64,000 bases of DNA from assembly GCF_023277925.1 (NCBI RefSeq), contig NZ_CP063832.1, positions 3,966,501 through 4,030,500 of the forward strand, given 5' to 3'. The notes under the pieces are model-generated. The model did no database searches. It had not been told where the DNA came from and was given only the letters and a program-made list of their open reading frames with translations. This document shows positions 28,349 to 36,751 of this stretch, one piece after another (the stretch's first letter is position 1; each line of letters begins with the position of its first letter). The position numbers were made by a program, and so were the translations under genes. The DNA comes from Pseudomonas entomophila (GTDB taxonomy: Bacteria; Pseudomonadota; Gammaproteobacteria; Pseudomonadales; Pseudomonadaceae).

Positions 28349-28963
28349 ATGATCCTGTACCACTCGCCGCTGTCGCCGTTCGTGCGCAAGGTGATGATCG
28401 TGCTGCACGAGACCGGGCAGCTCGAGCGCGTGACCCTGCAAGGCGTCAACATCAGCCCGGTGAACGGCGACGACCAGCTCAACCAGGGCAACCCGATCGG
28501 CAAGATCCCGGCCCTGCGCCTGGACGACGGCAGCGTGCTGCACGACAGCCGGGTGATCTGCGAGTACCTCGACAGCCAGCACGTCGGCAACCCGCTGATT
28601 CCCCGCGAGGGTTCGGTGCGCTGGCACCGGCTGACGCTGGCCTCACAGGCCGATGCGATCATGGATGCGGCGGTGGCTTCGCGCTACGAGACCTTCCTGC
28701 GCCCTGCGGACAAGCAATGGGACGGTTGGGTCGAGGCGCAGGCCGAGAAGATCCGCCGCAGCCTGATGAACCTGGAACAGGCGCACCTGGCTGAACTGGC
28801 GTCGGGGTTCGATATCGCGGCCATCGGCGTGGCCAGTGCGCTGGGCTACCTGGACCTGCGCCAGCCCGGCTTCGGCTGGCGTGAGCGCCAGCCTGGGCTG
28901 GCGGCGTGGTATGCCGAGGTGAGTGAGCGGCCGTCGATGGTGGCCACAGCCCCGACGCTCTGA
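28349..28963 (+). CDS. Glutathione S-transferase family protein
   Basis: This 204-residue protein has an N-terminal thioredoxin-like fold starting MILYHSPLSPFVRKVMIVLHETG (Ser/Pro region for the thiol), NPIGKIPAL with the cis-Pro, and DSRVICEYLD for glutathione contact. An all-helical C-terminal domain follows (FDIAAIGVASALGYLDLR). The substrate is unknown. Co-transcription with msrA three bases upstream suggests a role in oxidative or electrophile stress. Confidence 0.9.
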   Translation: MILYHSPLSPFVRKVMIVLHETGQLERVTLQGVNISPVNGDDQLNQGNPIGKIPALRLDDGSVLHDSRVICEYLDSQHVGNPLIPREGSVRWHRLTLASQADAIMDAAVASRYETFLRPADKQWDGWVEAQAEKIRRSLMNLEQAHLAELASGFDIAAIGVASALGYLDLRQPGFGWRERQPGLAAWYAEVSERPSMVATAPTL

Positions 28964-28977
28964 ACGACACCACCGTC

Positions 28978-29066
28978 CTGTAGGAGCCAGCCTTGCTGGC
29001 GAAGGGGACCATGACATCCCCAGGCAAGGCTGAGCCTTGCATCGCCAGCAAGGCTGGCTCCTACAG
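28978..29066. repeat. REP pair, GCCAGCCTTGCTGGC type
   Basis: Outer arms CTGTAGGAGCCAGC and GCTGGCTCCTACAG match perfectly, and both stems are intact. The spacer has a further small palindrome (GCAAGGCTGAGCCTTGC). It lies between the convergent GST and creD genes. Confidence 0.92.
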
Positions 29067-29123
29067 TGGCGAACAGTTGGCCGATGCGACCAGCCAACCA
29101 CCGCCCGATCTCCCTATCCTCCC

Positions 29124-30452
29124 TCATACCCCCCTCCCCACCCGCGACCAGTCCAACCGCCGGGTCAGCACCATGAACACGCCCAGCAGCCCGAAGCACA
29201 GTAGCGACCCCATCAACAGCGCATAGTCCTCGGCACTGAGCAGCCCGTAGAGCATCGCGTACAACGCCGCCAGCCCCGCCGCGAAGCCAACCCCGCGCCC
29301 CAGGCTGCGCAACACGTGCACCAGGTAGAAGCCGATCAGCAGCACGCAGCCCACCGCCGACAGGCCATAGGCCAGGCCGAAGCCCAGGTGTTCCGACAGC
29401 GACAGCAGCAGCAGGTAGAAGAACGCCAGGGCCACGCCCACCAGGATGTACTGCACCGGGTGCACGCTGAGGTTCTTCAGCACCTCGAACAGGAAGAAGC
29501 CGGCAAAGGTCAGGGCAATGAACAGCAGCGCGTACTTGATCGCCCGCTCGCTCTTGAGGTACTGGTCCACCGGGTCGACGAAGCTGACGCCGAAGGCACG
29601 CTCGTTGAAGTCGCCGCACTTGCCGACGGTTGCGCAAAGGCGCACGACCTCTTCCAGGTTGGTGGCGAAGAACGACGTCTGCCAGTGGGCGCTGAAGCCC
29701 TTTTCATCGATGGCGCGACGACTGGGCAGGTAGCTGCCGACGAAGCTCGGGTGCGGCCAGTTGGCGCGCATGTCCACGGTGGTGCTGCGCCCAACCGGCA
29801 GCACCGCCAACTGGCCGGTGCCCAACAGAGCCAGGTCGAAGGCGTAGTCGAACTCGCGGGCCTTCTGGTCGCTCAACTGCGGCAGCGGCACATGCACCCC
29901 GCCAGGCAACCAGTCGACACCGCTGCCAGCCTCGAACGGCAGGCGCTGGTCATCCAGGGTCAGTTCCAGGCTGTTCTCGATGCCACGAATATCGCTGATG
30001 CCGACCATCAGGAACGGCTTGTCGAAACGGTAGTCGTCGTAGTCCTTCTCGATGCCCCAGCGCTCCGGCAGCTTGAAGCGGCCACTGACCTGGCTCTTGG
30101 CGTGGAACAGGCGCGCCTGGTAGATGCCGCGGGCGCGCAACTCGGTATCGACGCCCACATCCATCGCGAAGGTTTCCGGCAGGAAATAGAGATTGCCGTG
30201 CATCGTGGTGGTCTCCTGGACGCTCGTGCCATTCTTGTCGATCCAGCGCCGCTCGTACTTGCGGTAGGGCACCACCAGCACCGGCCCGCTGACCACCTGG
30301 TCGAAGCTCGAACTGGCGGCGATCTCGCCCAGTACGTTGTTGCGCAGTTGCTGCCGTTCGTCGATCAGGCCGCCGATCATCAGCAGGGGTATGAGCAGTA
30401 ACAGGATCAGCGTGCCGATCAGGCCAAGCTTGAAACCTAGGGTCTTGTTCAT
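29124..30452 (-). CDS. creD: Inner membrane protein CreD
   Basis: The protein has 442 residues. One N-terminal membrane helix (LGLIGTLILLLLIPLLMIGGL), then a periplasmic domain of about 270 residues (SSSFDQVVSGPVLVVPY, PSFVGSYLPSRR), then five or six C-terminal helices from about residue 300. CreD is the main target of the CreBC two-component system and affects envelope properties and beta-lactam response in several gamma-proteobacteria. It is transcribed separately from creBC, on the same strand and downstream of them; a REP and a candidate Cre tag sit in the gap. Confidence 0.93.
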   Translation of the reverse strand: MNKTLGFKLGLIGTLILLLLIPLLMIGGLIDERQQLRNNVLGEIAASSSFDQVVSGPVLVVPYRKYERRWIDKNGTSVQETTTMHGNLYFLPETFAMDVGVDTELRARGIYQARLFHAKSQVSGRFKLPERWGIEKDYDDYRFDKPFLMVGISDIRGIENSLELTLDDQRLPFEAGSGVDWLPGGVHVPLPQLSDQKAREFDYAFDLALLGTGQLAVLPVGRSTTVDMRANWPHPSFVGSYLPSRRAIDEKGFSAHWQTSFFATNLEEVVRLCATVGKCGDFNERAFGVSFVDPVDQYLKSERAIKYALLFIALTFAGFFLFEVLKNLSVHPVQYILVGVALAFFYLLLLSLSEHLGFGLAYGLSAVGCVLLIGFYLVHVLRSLGRGVGFAAGLAALYAMLYGLLSAEDYALLMGSLLCFGLLGVFMVLTRRLDWSRVGRGV

Positions 30453-30518
30453 GGGGTGGGGCTCCGTTTGCGATGGGGGCAGTGTCTGCCCGCCGCGTGG
30501 AGCCCTCAGGGAGGGAAT

Positions 30519-30534
30519 GTGGAGATTGTGTGGA
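30519..30534 (-). promoter_or_regulatory. Candidate CreB-binding tag upstream of creD
   Basis: Read on the minus strand it is TCCAC-ACAATC-TCCAC, a direct repeat with six bases between half-sites. The known Cre tag is TTCAC-n6-TTCAC, so spacing is exact and each half differs by one base. It ends 67 bp before the creD start, a sensible activator position. Confidence 0.55.
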
Positions 30535-30566
30535 GATTACCCACGATCTGCGGCACGACATCGCCC

Positions 30567-30639
30567 CTGTAGGAGCGGCTTTAGCCGCGATCCCCCGCGA
30601 ATCGCGTTGTCTATATCGCGGCTAAAGCCGCTCCTACAG
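30567..30639. repeat. REP pair, GCGGCTTTAGCCGC type
   Basis: Both arms carry the same stem variant (GGCTTTAGCC and GGCTAAAGCC) with CTGTAGGAGC / GCTCCTACAG ends, between creD and creC. Confidence 0.92.
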
Positions 30640-30653
30640 AGATTTACGCCGGT

Positions 30654-32087
30654 TCAGCTGACCCGTCGCGCTGGTAGCCACAGGCGCACCCGCACCCCAC
30701 CTTCGACGTTGTCCACCGCCAGCGACCCGCCGTGCAGTTGCATCACCTCGTCGACGAAGTTCAGCCCCAGCCCGGTGCTCTTGCGGCCCGTCCCGGGCCT
30801 TGGCAACGAATAGAACCGCTCGCTGACCCGCCCCAGGGCGTACTCGGGTATCGCCTGCCCCTGGTTGAACAGGCTCAGCGCCACCCGTTCGCCCGCCCGC
30901 TCCAGGTCGAACAGCAAGGCGCCACCCGGCGGCGTGAAGTCCAACGCATTGTCCAAGAGGTTGGCCAGCGCCTGGCGCATCAGGAACGGATCGCACCACA
31001 GCCGGGTAGCGACCGGGACACGCTGGCGTACCTGCAGGCCCGCCCCTTCGATACGTGCTACGTGAGCAAGCAGCAGCTCATCGACCAGCGCCGCCAGCGC
31101 CACCTGCTGCTCGTCCTCGAGCGCCTGCATCTGCTCGACCCGGGCCAGGTTGAGCAGGCGCTCGATCATCTGCTGCAAGCGCTCGCTCTCACGCTCGATA
31201 TTGCCGGCGAAACGCGCCCGCTGCTCCTGCGGCATCTCGCCTTGCAGCAGCTCGGAGGCGCCACGTATCGCCGCCAGCGGGCTCTTGAGCTCATGGGTGA
31301 GGGTGTGCACGTAGCGCTCCACATAAGCCTTGCCCTCCAGTTGCGTGCGCATGCGTTCCACCGCCGTGGCCAGTTGCAGCAGCTCGCCGCCCTTGTAGTG
31401 CGGCAAGGCGGTGCGCTCGCCCTCGCTGACCGCCTGGGCGTACTGGGTGAGCCGGCGCAGCGAGCGGGCCAGCCACCACGACAGCGCCGCCCCCACCAGC
31501 AACCCCAGTACGATCAGCCCCAGCCCGAGCGTCAGCAGGTGTTGTTCGGAGCGGTCGATGTACGGTTGCAGCGAACTGTTGGGCTTGGCCACTGTCACCA
31601 CGCCGATGATCCGGCCCTGATCGAGAATCGGCGCCGCCACGTGCATCACCGAGGTGCTTTCATCGTCCGGGTCGCTGCGGGTGGAACGTGCGCCGTACTG
31701 GCCGCGCAAGGTCAGGTAGACGTCGTTCCAGCGCGAGTAATCCTTGCCCAGGTCCTGGCCGCTTGAGTCGAGCAGGACGATGCCCTTGGCGTCGGTGACG
31801 TAGATCCGGTGGCTGACCTGGTTCTTCGCCAGCCCCCAGATCTGCGCGCTCGGGCGCCGCTCACCGTACAAGGCGAGTACCTGGGGCAGGCGGCTTTGCC
31901 CGAGGGTGCCGGCCTTGACGTCGTCGTGGAGGATTTCCGCCAGCAGGTTGGCGGTGTCCACCAGGGTTTCCTCGGAGGACTGGCGCACCACCGGGCGGAT
32001 CTGTTCGCGCACGGTGTTGAGCAGGAAATAGCCCGCCAGCCCGACGAACAGGAAGTACACCAGGAAGATGCGAATCCCCAGGCGCAT
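30654..32087 (-). CDS. creC: Two-component sensor histidine kinase CreC
   Basis: The protein is 477 residues from ATG 32087, which overlaps the creB stop (ATGA); the longer open frame upstream is creB out of register. A membrane helix (about 7-24) precedes a periplasmic sensor domain of about 160 residues, and a second helix (about 184-206) leads to HAMP. The phospho-acceptor is H265 in HTLTHELKSPLAAIRG. The ATPase part has N-box LLDNALDFTP and G-box GRKSTGLGLNFVDEV. It phosphorylates CreB; in other bacteria the system responds to growth-medium shifts and cell-wall stress. Confidence 0.94.
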   Translation of the reverse strand: MRLGIRIFLVYFLFVGLAGYFLLNTVREQIRPVVRQSSEETLVDTANLLAEILHDDVKAGTLGQSRLPQVLALYGERRPSAQIWGLAKNQVSHRIYVTDAKGIVLLDSSGQDLGKDYSRWNDVYLTLRGQYGARSTRSDPDDESTSVMHVAAPILDQGRIIGVVTVAKPNSSLQPYIDRSEQHLLTLGLGLIVLGLLVGAALSWWLARSLRRLTQYAQAVSEGERTALPHYKGGELLQLATAVERMRTQLEGKAYVERYVHTLTHELKSPLAAIRGASELLQGEMPQEQRARFAGNIERESERLQQMIERLLNLARVEQMQALEDEQQVALAALVDELLLAHVARIEGAGLQVRQRVPVATRLWCDPFLMRQALANLLDNALDFTPPGGALLFDLERAGERVALSLFNQGQAIPEYALGRVSERFYSLPRPGTGRKSTGLGLNFVDEVMQLHGGSLAVDNVEGGVRVRLWLPARRVS

Positions 32088-32767
32088 CAGGCGTGCTCCG
32101 GGCTGTAGCTGTAGCCCAGGCCACGGTGGGTCTGGATGGGTTCGGCGTCGCCGGCCACCTGTCGCAGCTTGGCCCGCAGGCTCTTGATGTGGCTGTCGAT
32201 GGTGCGCTCGTAGCCCACGTCCGAGGCCACGCCCAGGCCGTCCAGCAGTTGCTCGCGGCTGAACACCCGCCGGGGTTGCTCGAGCAGGCATTGCAGCAGG
32301 CGGAATTCGTGGCGGGTCAGCGCCAGTGGCTGGCCACGGTAGAGGATGCGCATGGCCAGGGTGTCGAGCTGGAACGGCGCTGACTCGGTGACGGGCTCGG
32401 GCCGCGGCGCCATGCGCTTGAGGATCGCCCGCACCCGCGCCGCCACCTCGCGTGGGCTGAAGGGCTTGACCACATAGTCGTCGGCGCCGATCTCCAGGCC
32501 CAGCACCCGGTCGATCTCGGCGTCGCGGGCGCTGAGGAACATCACCGGCACCTCGCTGAAACGGCGCAGCTGGCGGCAGGTCTCGAAGCCGCTGATGTCG
32601 GGCAGGCCGATGTCGAGGATTACCAGGTCGGCCGGGCGCAGGCGCTGCTGCTCGACCGCGGCGCTGCCCAGCGATACCCATTCGGTGCTGTGGCCGTCGG
32701 CCTGCAGGGCGTAGACCAGGGTGTCGGCGATGGCGGATTCGTCTTCGACGATGAGGATGTGGGGCAT
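32087..32767 (-). CDS. creB: Response regulator CreB (OmpR/PhoB type)
   Basis: The protein is 226 residues from ATG 32767 (MPHILIVEDESAIADTL). The receiver has acidic pocket E8/D9, phospho-acceptor D52 (VILDIGLPDISG) and Lys in DDYVVKPFSP. The C-terminal winged helix covers about 130-225 (RIHEFRLL-like HEFRLLQCLLEQPRRVFSREQLLD, THRGLGYSYS). It is the activator of creD through Cre tags. It is the first gene of the creBC pair. Confidence 0.94.
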   Translation of the reverse strand: MPHILIVEDESAIADTLVYALQADGHSTEWVSLGSAAVEQQRLRPADLVILDIGLPDISGFETCRQLRRFSEVPVMFLSARDAEIDRVLGLEIGADDYVVKPFSPREVAARVRAILKRMAPRPEPVTESAPFQLDTLAMRILYRGQPLALTRHEFRLLQCLLEQPRRVFSREQLLDGLGVASDVGYERTIDSHIKSLRAKLRQVAGDAEPIQTHRGLGYSYSPEHA

Positions 32768-32830
32768 GGCGTCCGGCCTTGCTAGGTTGAAGGCTGGACT
32801 GTGAAGCATATCCAGATGCCGGTGCAATCC

Positions 32831-32910
32831 CTGTAGGGGCGGCTTCAGCCGCGATAGCGTCGGTCATGCGAACCGAGCTGGGGCCATCGCGGCTGAAGCC
32901 GCTCCTACAG
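32831..32910. repeat. REP pair, GCGGCTTCAGCCGC type
   Basis: Left arm CTGTAGGGGCGGCTTCAGCC (one change in the head), right arm GGCTGAAGCCGCTCCTACAG. It lies just upstream of creB and downstream of the protease gene. Confidence 0.9.
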
Positions 32911-32924
32911 GTGTTGGGTAGCGC

Positions 32925-33425
32925 TTAACAGCCCGGATTGCCCGCCGTGAACTTCTCGCGCGGATCCACCGCCGCCTTGAACTTGCGCAGGGCCTTGGAG
33001 CCGATCAGCAATGGGTAGCGGAAATTGCTGCGGTCGACCAGGTTGACCTCCACGGTGCGCTTGACGTCGCCCAGGCACATCTCCAGCTCGATCACCGGCC
33101 GGTGCGAGAGATCTGGCGTATCACCTTCTTCTTCCTCATCGGCGCGGTTCTTGATCTTGCTGATGCGCGCCACTTCGTGCTCGTAGACCTTGTCCCCGGC
33201 ACCCTCGGTGGCCAGGCGGAAGCGCACCCACTCGTTGCCGTCACGGGTGAACATCTCGATATCCTTGGCCGACAACGAGGCGGTCCAGGCACCGGTGTCC
33301 ATCTTGGCTTTCAAGGTCTGGCCGATCTCCGGCAGCTTGATGTTCTCGTATCGGCCGTACAGGGTCGGTTCGGCGGCCATGACTGGCAGCGCCAGAAGGG
33401 ACAACAGGGCAAGCAGGGATTTCAC
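32925..33425 (-). CDS. Periplasmic retropepsin-like aspartic protease (PF05618 family)
   Basis: This 166-residue protein has a signal peptide (MKSLLALLSLLALPVMA, cut after AEP or nearby). The single protease motif AKMDTGAWTASLSA (Asp of the D-T-G-A signature) is typical of the family once called ATP-dependent zinc protease, related to RimK-linked and retropepsin-like proteins. The second half keeps RPVIELEMCLGD and RYPLLIGSKALRKF. An acidic loop (ADEEEEGD) interrupts it. Such proteins work as dimers, each giving one Asp. The substrate is unknown. Confidence 0.85.
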   Translation of the reverse strand: MKSLLALLSLLALPVMAAEPTLYGRYENIKLPEIGQTLKAKMDTGAWTASLSAKDIEMFTRDGNEWVRFRLATEGAGDKVYEHEVARISKIKNRADEEEEGDTPDLSHRPVIELEMCLGDVKRTVEVNLVDRSNFRYPLLIGSKALRKFKAAVDPREKFTAGNPGC

Positions 33426-33607
33426 AGGGCAGGCTTCCTTGAGAGGGGTCAGTGCTTAGACTGCGCACGCAGGATAGGTTCGTTGTCACAGGCTAAACAA
33501 CACAATGTGAAACATTTGTACCAATTAATGGACGTACGACGTTTGGCTAAGGACCGTCCCCTGCTTATCATTGCCGACCGTTTACCTCACACCACAAGAG
33601 TCCCCTT

Positions 33608-34495
33608 ATGCGTCGCCTGCTGACCGGCACCCTCACCCTCACCCTGCTGCTGCTCAACACCCTGGTGATGATCGGCCCGCTGCTGGTGTTCGCCCTGCTC
33701 AAGCTGGTGCTGCCCGGCCGTGGTCGCGATTATGCGTCGGCGGCGGTGATGTGGGTCGCCGAAACCTGGTCGGAAGTCGACAAGGTCATCTTCGCCCTGT
33801 GCATTCCCACGCAATGGGACATCCGCGGGGTGGACACGCTGCGCAACGACACCTCGTACCTGTGCGTCAGCAACCACCAGACCTGGGTCGATATCCCCGC
33901 GCTGATAGAAAGCCTCAACCGCCGCGTGCCGTTCTTCAAGTTCTTCCTCAAGAAGGAACTGATCTGGGTGCCGCTGCTGGGCCTGGCCTGGTGGGGCCTG
34001 GACTACCCGTTCATGAAGCGCTACAGCAAGGCCTTCCTCGACAAGCACCCCGAGCTCAAGGGCAAGGACCTGGAGATCACCAAGGCCGCCTGCGAACTGT
34101 TCAAGCGCCAGCCGGTGACCGTGGTCAACTATCTGGAAGGTACCCGCTTCACCGAAGCCAAGCGCGAGCAACAGCAGTCACCGTACCGTCACCTGCTCAA
34201 ACCCAAGGCCGGCGGCGTGGCCTTCGTGCTGGCGGCGCTGGGCGAGCAGCTCGACGCACTGCTCGACGTGACCATCGTCTACCCCGGTAACAAGGCGCCG
34301 GGGTTCTGGGACCTGCTCAACGGCAGCATCAGCCGGGTGATCATCGACATCCGCGTACGTGAGCTGGACCCGGCGCTGAGCGAGGGGGATTACGAGACCG
34401 ATCCGGCGTTCCGCCAAGTGGTGCAAGGCTGGGTCAACCAGCTGTGGGAGGAGAAGGACCAGCGGATCGAAGAACTGCGTGCCGAGATGCGTTGA
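33608..34495 (+). CDS. PlsC-family acyltransferase (YihG-like)
   Basis: The product has 295 residues. An N-terminal membrane helix (about 7-35) is followed by the catalytic NHQTWVD block (H-x4-D) near residue 87 and the glycerol-phosphate-binding-type EGTRFT near residue 179. It belongs with inner-membrane lysophosphatidic acid or related acyltransferases. The upstream 182 bp includes a palindrome AATGT-GAA-ACATT at 33504-33516 of unknown meaning. Confidence 0.9.
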   Translation: MRRLLTGTLTLTLLLLNTLVMIGPLLVFALLKLVLPGRGRDYASAAVMWVAETWSEVDKVIFALCIPTQWDIRGVDTLRNDTSYLCVSNHQTWVDIPALIESLNRRVPFFKFFLKKELIWVPLLGLAWWGLDYPFMKRYSKAFLDKHPELKGKDLEITKAACELFKRQPVTVVNYLEGTRFTEAKREQQQSPYRHLLKPKAGGVAFVLAALGEQLDALLDVTIVYPGNKAPGFWDLLNGSISRVIIDIRVRELDPALSEGDYETDPAFRQVVQGWVNQLWEEKDQRIEELRAEMR

Positions 34496-34500
34496 CAGGC

Positions 34501-34562
34501 GGTTCGCCGGCAAGCCGGCGCCTACGGGCAACCTTCTGTAGGAGCCAGCCTTGCTGGCGAAC
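34501..34562. repeat. Two REP copies of different stem types
   Basis: GGTTCGCCGGCAAGCCGGCG is followed by TGTAGGAGCCAGCCTTGC. The two palindromes have different stems, so this is not a matched pair. It lies between convergent genes. Confidence 0.82.
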
Positions 34563-34575
34563 CCAGGAACTTGCG

Positions 34576-35145
34576 TCAGACCGAAGGTGCGACGGCGGCC
34601 GGAGTGGCCCACAGGTTGCCCAGGTTCTGCAGCAGCGAGCTGGCGATGCCCTGCTGCCCAAGGTATTGGAGGATCAACGGGGCGAACTGGCCGATCATCC
34701 CGGTCTCCATGCCCAGCGCCTTGAACACAGTGTCCAGGTCGTTGCGGTCCTGCACCTCGCCGCCCAGGGCATTGCTCAGGGCGGAGGAATTCTTGTCATT
34801 ACCCAGCAGCTGCCCCAGGCCGCTCAAACCGCCCAGCGCACTGTTGCCCGACAGCAGATCCAGCCCCGGCACAGCCTTGGCCAGTTGCCCATAGTCGTCA
34901 CCACTGAGGTTGTTGCGCGCCAGCCCCAACATCGCCCCCGCCCCGCCAATAGCCTGCTCAGGCGTGATCTTCAATTCGCTGCCCAGGCTGTTGAGCAGGT
35001 TGGCCTGAGCCGCCGGTGCCTGCACCTGGCCCTGTGGATGCGGACTCTGCGCAGCAGACACCGCATTGGCGACATCGCCGAGGTTGAGGGCGAACACCGG
35101 GCTTGCGGCCAGGGTCATCAGGGTTGCCAGGGTGAATGCTTTCAT
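34576..35145 (-). CDS. DUF2780-family exported protein
   Basis: The protein is 189 residues from ATG 35145 (MKAFTLATLMTLAASPVFALNLGDV), where a signal peptide starts; upstream in-frame codons do not extend it. The mature part is rich in Leu, Gly, Asn and Ser (LTPEQAIGGAGAMLGLA-like ITPEQAIGGAGAM) and has the helical layout of DUF2780 proteins (VcgC/VcgE-like). Function unknown. Confidence 0.82.
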   Translation of the reverse strand: MKAFTLATLMTLAASPVFALNLGDVANAVSAAQSPHPQGQVQAPAAQANLLNSLGSELKITPEQAIGGAGAMLGLARNNLSGDDYGQLAKAVPGLDLLSGNSALGGLSGLGQLLGNDKNSSALSNALGGEVQDRNDLDTVFKALGMETGMIGQFAPLILQYLGQQGIASSLLQNLGNLWATPAAVAPSV

Positions 35146-35259
35146 CGGGAGGGACCTCGTCGGCCGGGATGGCCGGGAAACGAGGGGTTGGACTGGGTTA
35201 CCGAAGGTTTGTTCCAGCCCGGCCATCGCTGTTCATCTCGACGGGCCGGCCTGCGGTGC

Positions 35260-35291
35260 GTGGGGCTGCCACCTATCCGGTGGCGCCCCAC
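35260..35291 (-). terminator. Stem-loop just after fdhA
   Basis: GTGGGGC and GCCACC pair with GGTGGC and GCCCCAC (7 + 6 bp with one bulged T, loop TATCC), ten bases beyond the fdhA stop. No T-run follows, so it may stabilise the 3' end or act with Rho rather than be a simple terminator. Confidence 0.5.
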
Positions 35292-35300
35292 TGCCAGCCA

Positions 35301-36500
35301 TCACGCCGCGCTGAAGGTCTTGTGTGGGTCGATCACGAATTTCTTCGGCACGCCTGCATCGAACTCGCCATAGCCTTCAGGCGCCTGATCCAGGCTGATC
35401 ACTTGCACCCCCACCACTTCGGCGATGTTGATGCGGTCCCACATGATCGCCTGCATCAGCGCACGGTTGTACTTCATCACCGGGGTCTGGCCGGTGTGGA
35501 AGCTGTGCGACTTGGCCCAGCCCAGGCCGAAGCGAATGCTCAGCGCACCGATCTTGGCAGCGGCATCCACCGCGCCCGGGTCCTCGGTCACGTACAGGCC
35601 CGGAATACCGATCTTGCCGGCCACACGGGTCACCTGCATCAGCGAGTTGAGCACGGTGGCCGGGGCCTCGTGCTTGGCACCCTCATGACCATGGCCACGG
35701 GCCTCGAAGCCAACGGCGTCGACGGCGCAGTCCACTTCCGGCTCACCGAGGATGTCGATGATCTGCTCATGCAGCGGCGTGTCCTTCGACAAGTCGACCA
35801 CTTCGAAGCCCTGGGCCTTGGCATGGGCCAGGCGGGCGGGGTTGAGGTCACCGACGATGACCACCGCGGCGCCCAGCAGGCGGGCGGAGGCAGCCGCGGC
35901 CAGGCCGACCGGGCCGGCGCCCGCGACGTAGACGGTGCTGCCCGGGCCAACACCCGCGGTGACGGCGCCGTGATAACCGGTCGGCAGGATGTCGGACAGG
36001 CAGGTGAGGTCGCGGATCTTCTCCATGGCCTTGTCGCGGTTAGGCAGTTTCAGCAGGTTGAAATCGGCGTAGGGCACCAGCACGTACTCGGCCTGGCCAC
36101 CGGTCCAGTCGCCCATGTCGACATAACCGTAGGCGCCGCCGGCACGGGCCGGGTTGACGGTGAGGCAGACGCCGGTGTGCATCTCTTTGCAGGAGCGGCA
36201 GCGGCCGCAAGCAACGTTGAACGGCACCGACACCAGGTCGCCGATCTGCAGGTTTTCGACGTCACGGCCCTTCTCGATCACCTCGCCGGTGATCTCGTGG
36301 CCCAGTACCAGGCCGACCTGGGCAGTGGTGCGGCCTCGGACCATGTGCTGGTCGGAGCCGCAGATATTGGTGGAAACCACCTTGAGGATGACCCCGTGCT
36401 CGATCTTCTTGCCGCGCGGGTCCTGCATTTTGGGGTAGTCGATCTTCTGCACCTCGACCTTGCCCGAGCCGAGATACACCACTCCACGGTTACCAGACAT
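35301..36500 (-). CDS. fdhA: Glutathione-independent formaldehyde dehydrogenase
   Basis: At 399 residues it has the known length of the P. putida enzyme. Catalytic zinc ligands are in STNICGSDQH (C47) and LGHEITGEV. Structural zinc cysteines are in CGRCRSCKEMHTGVC. The NAD fold is around VAGAGPVGLAAAASA. It has tightly bound NAD and oxidises formaldehyde to formate. In this place it clears the formaldehyde made by GbcAB, DgcAB and SoxBDAG. The start is ATG 36500; the longer open frame upstream passes through a REP and is not coding. Confidence 0.96.
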   Translation of the reverse strand: MSGNRGVVYLGSGKVEVQKIDYPKMQDPRGKKIEHGVILKVVSTNICGSDQHMVRGRTTAQVGLVLGHEITGEVIEKGRDVENLQIGDLVSVPFNVACGRCRSCKEMHTGVCLTVNPARAGGAYGYVDMGDWTGGQAEYVLVPYADFNLLKLPNRDKAMEKIRDLTCLSDILPTGYHGAVTAGVGPGSTVYVAGAGPVGLAAAASARLLGAAVVIVGDLNPARLAHAKAQGFEVVDLSKDTPLHEQIIDILGEPEVDCAVDAVGFEARGHGHEGAKHEAPATVLNSLMQVTRVAGKIGIPGLYVTEDPGAVDAAAKIGALSIRFGLGWAKSHSFHTGQTPVMKYNRALMQAIMWDRINIAEVVGVQVISLDQAPEGYGEFDAGVPKKFVIDPHKTFSAA

Positions 36501-36662
36501 GCTTCTTACCTCGCTTGATTTGTAGTTATGCAGCGGTGGTGGAAAGCGCCGCCGTCCGTGGGCGGCCTGTGTTACTGGAATGAGGGGGATTGTGGGCTGG
36601 ATGGGCGGTTGGGCGGTGACTGGATGCGACAGGGGGATATCTGATTGCGCCGAGCCGCCGCC

Positions 36663-36739
36663 CCTGTAGGAGCCAGCTTGCTGGCGAACGGCAGCACCGG
36701 GGTGGCGTGGCTGTTCGCCAGCAAGCTGGCTCCTACAGG
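36663..36739. repeat. REP pair, GCCAGCTTGCTGGC type
   Basis: The outer arms (CCTGTAGGAGCCAGCTTGC and its complement) match perfectly. The stem lacks one base pair compared with other copies (AGCTTGCT instead of AGCCTTGCTGG), and the same change is present on both sides. Confidence 0.92.
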
Positions 36740-36751
36740 GGGCGGGGTGGA

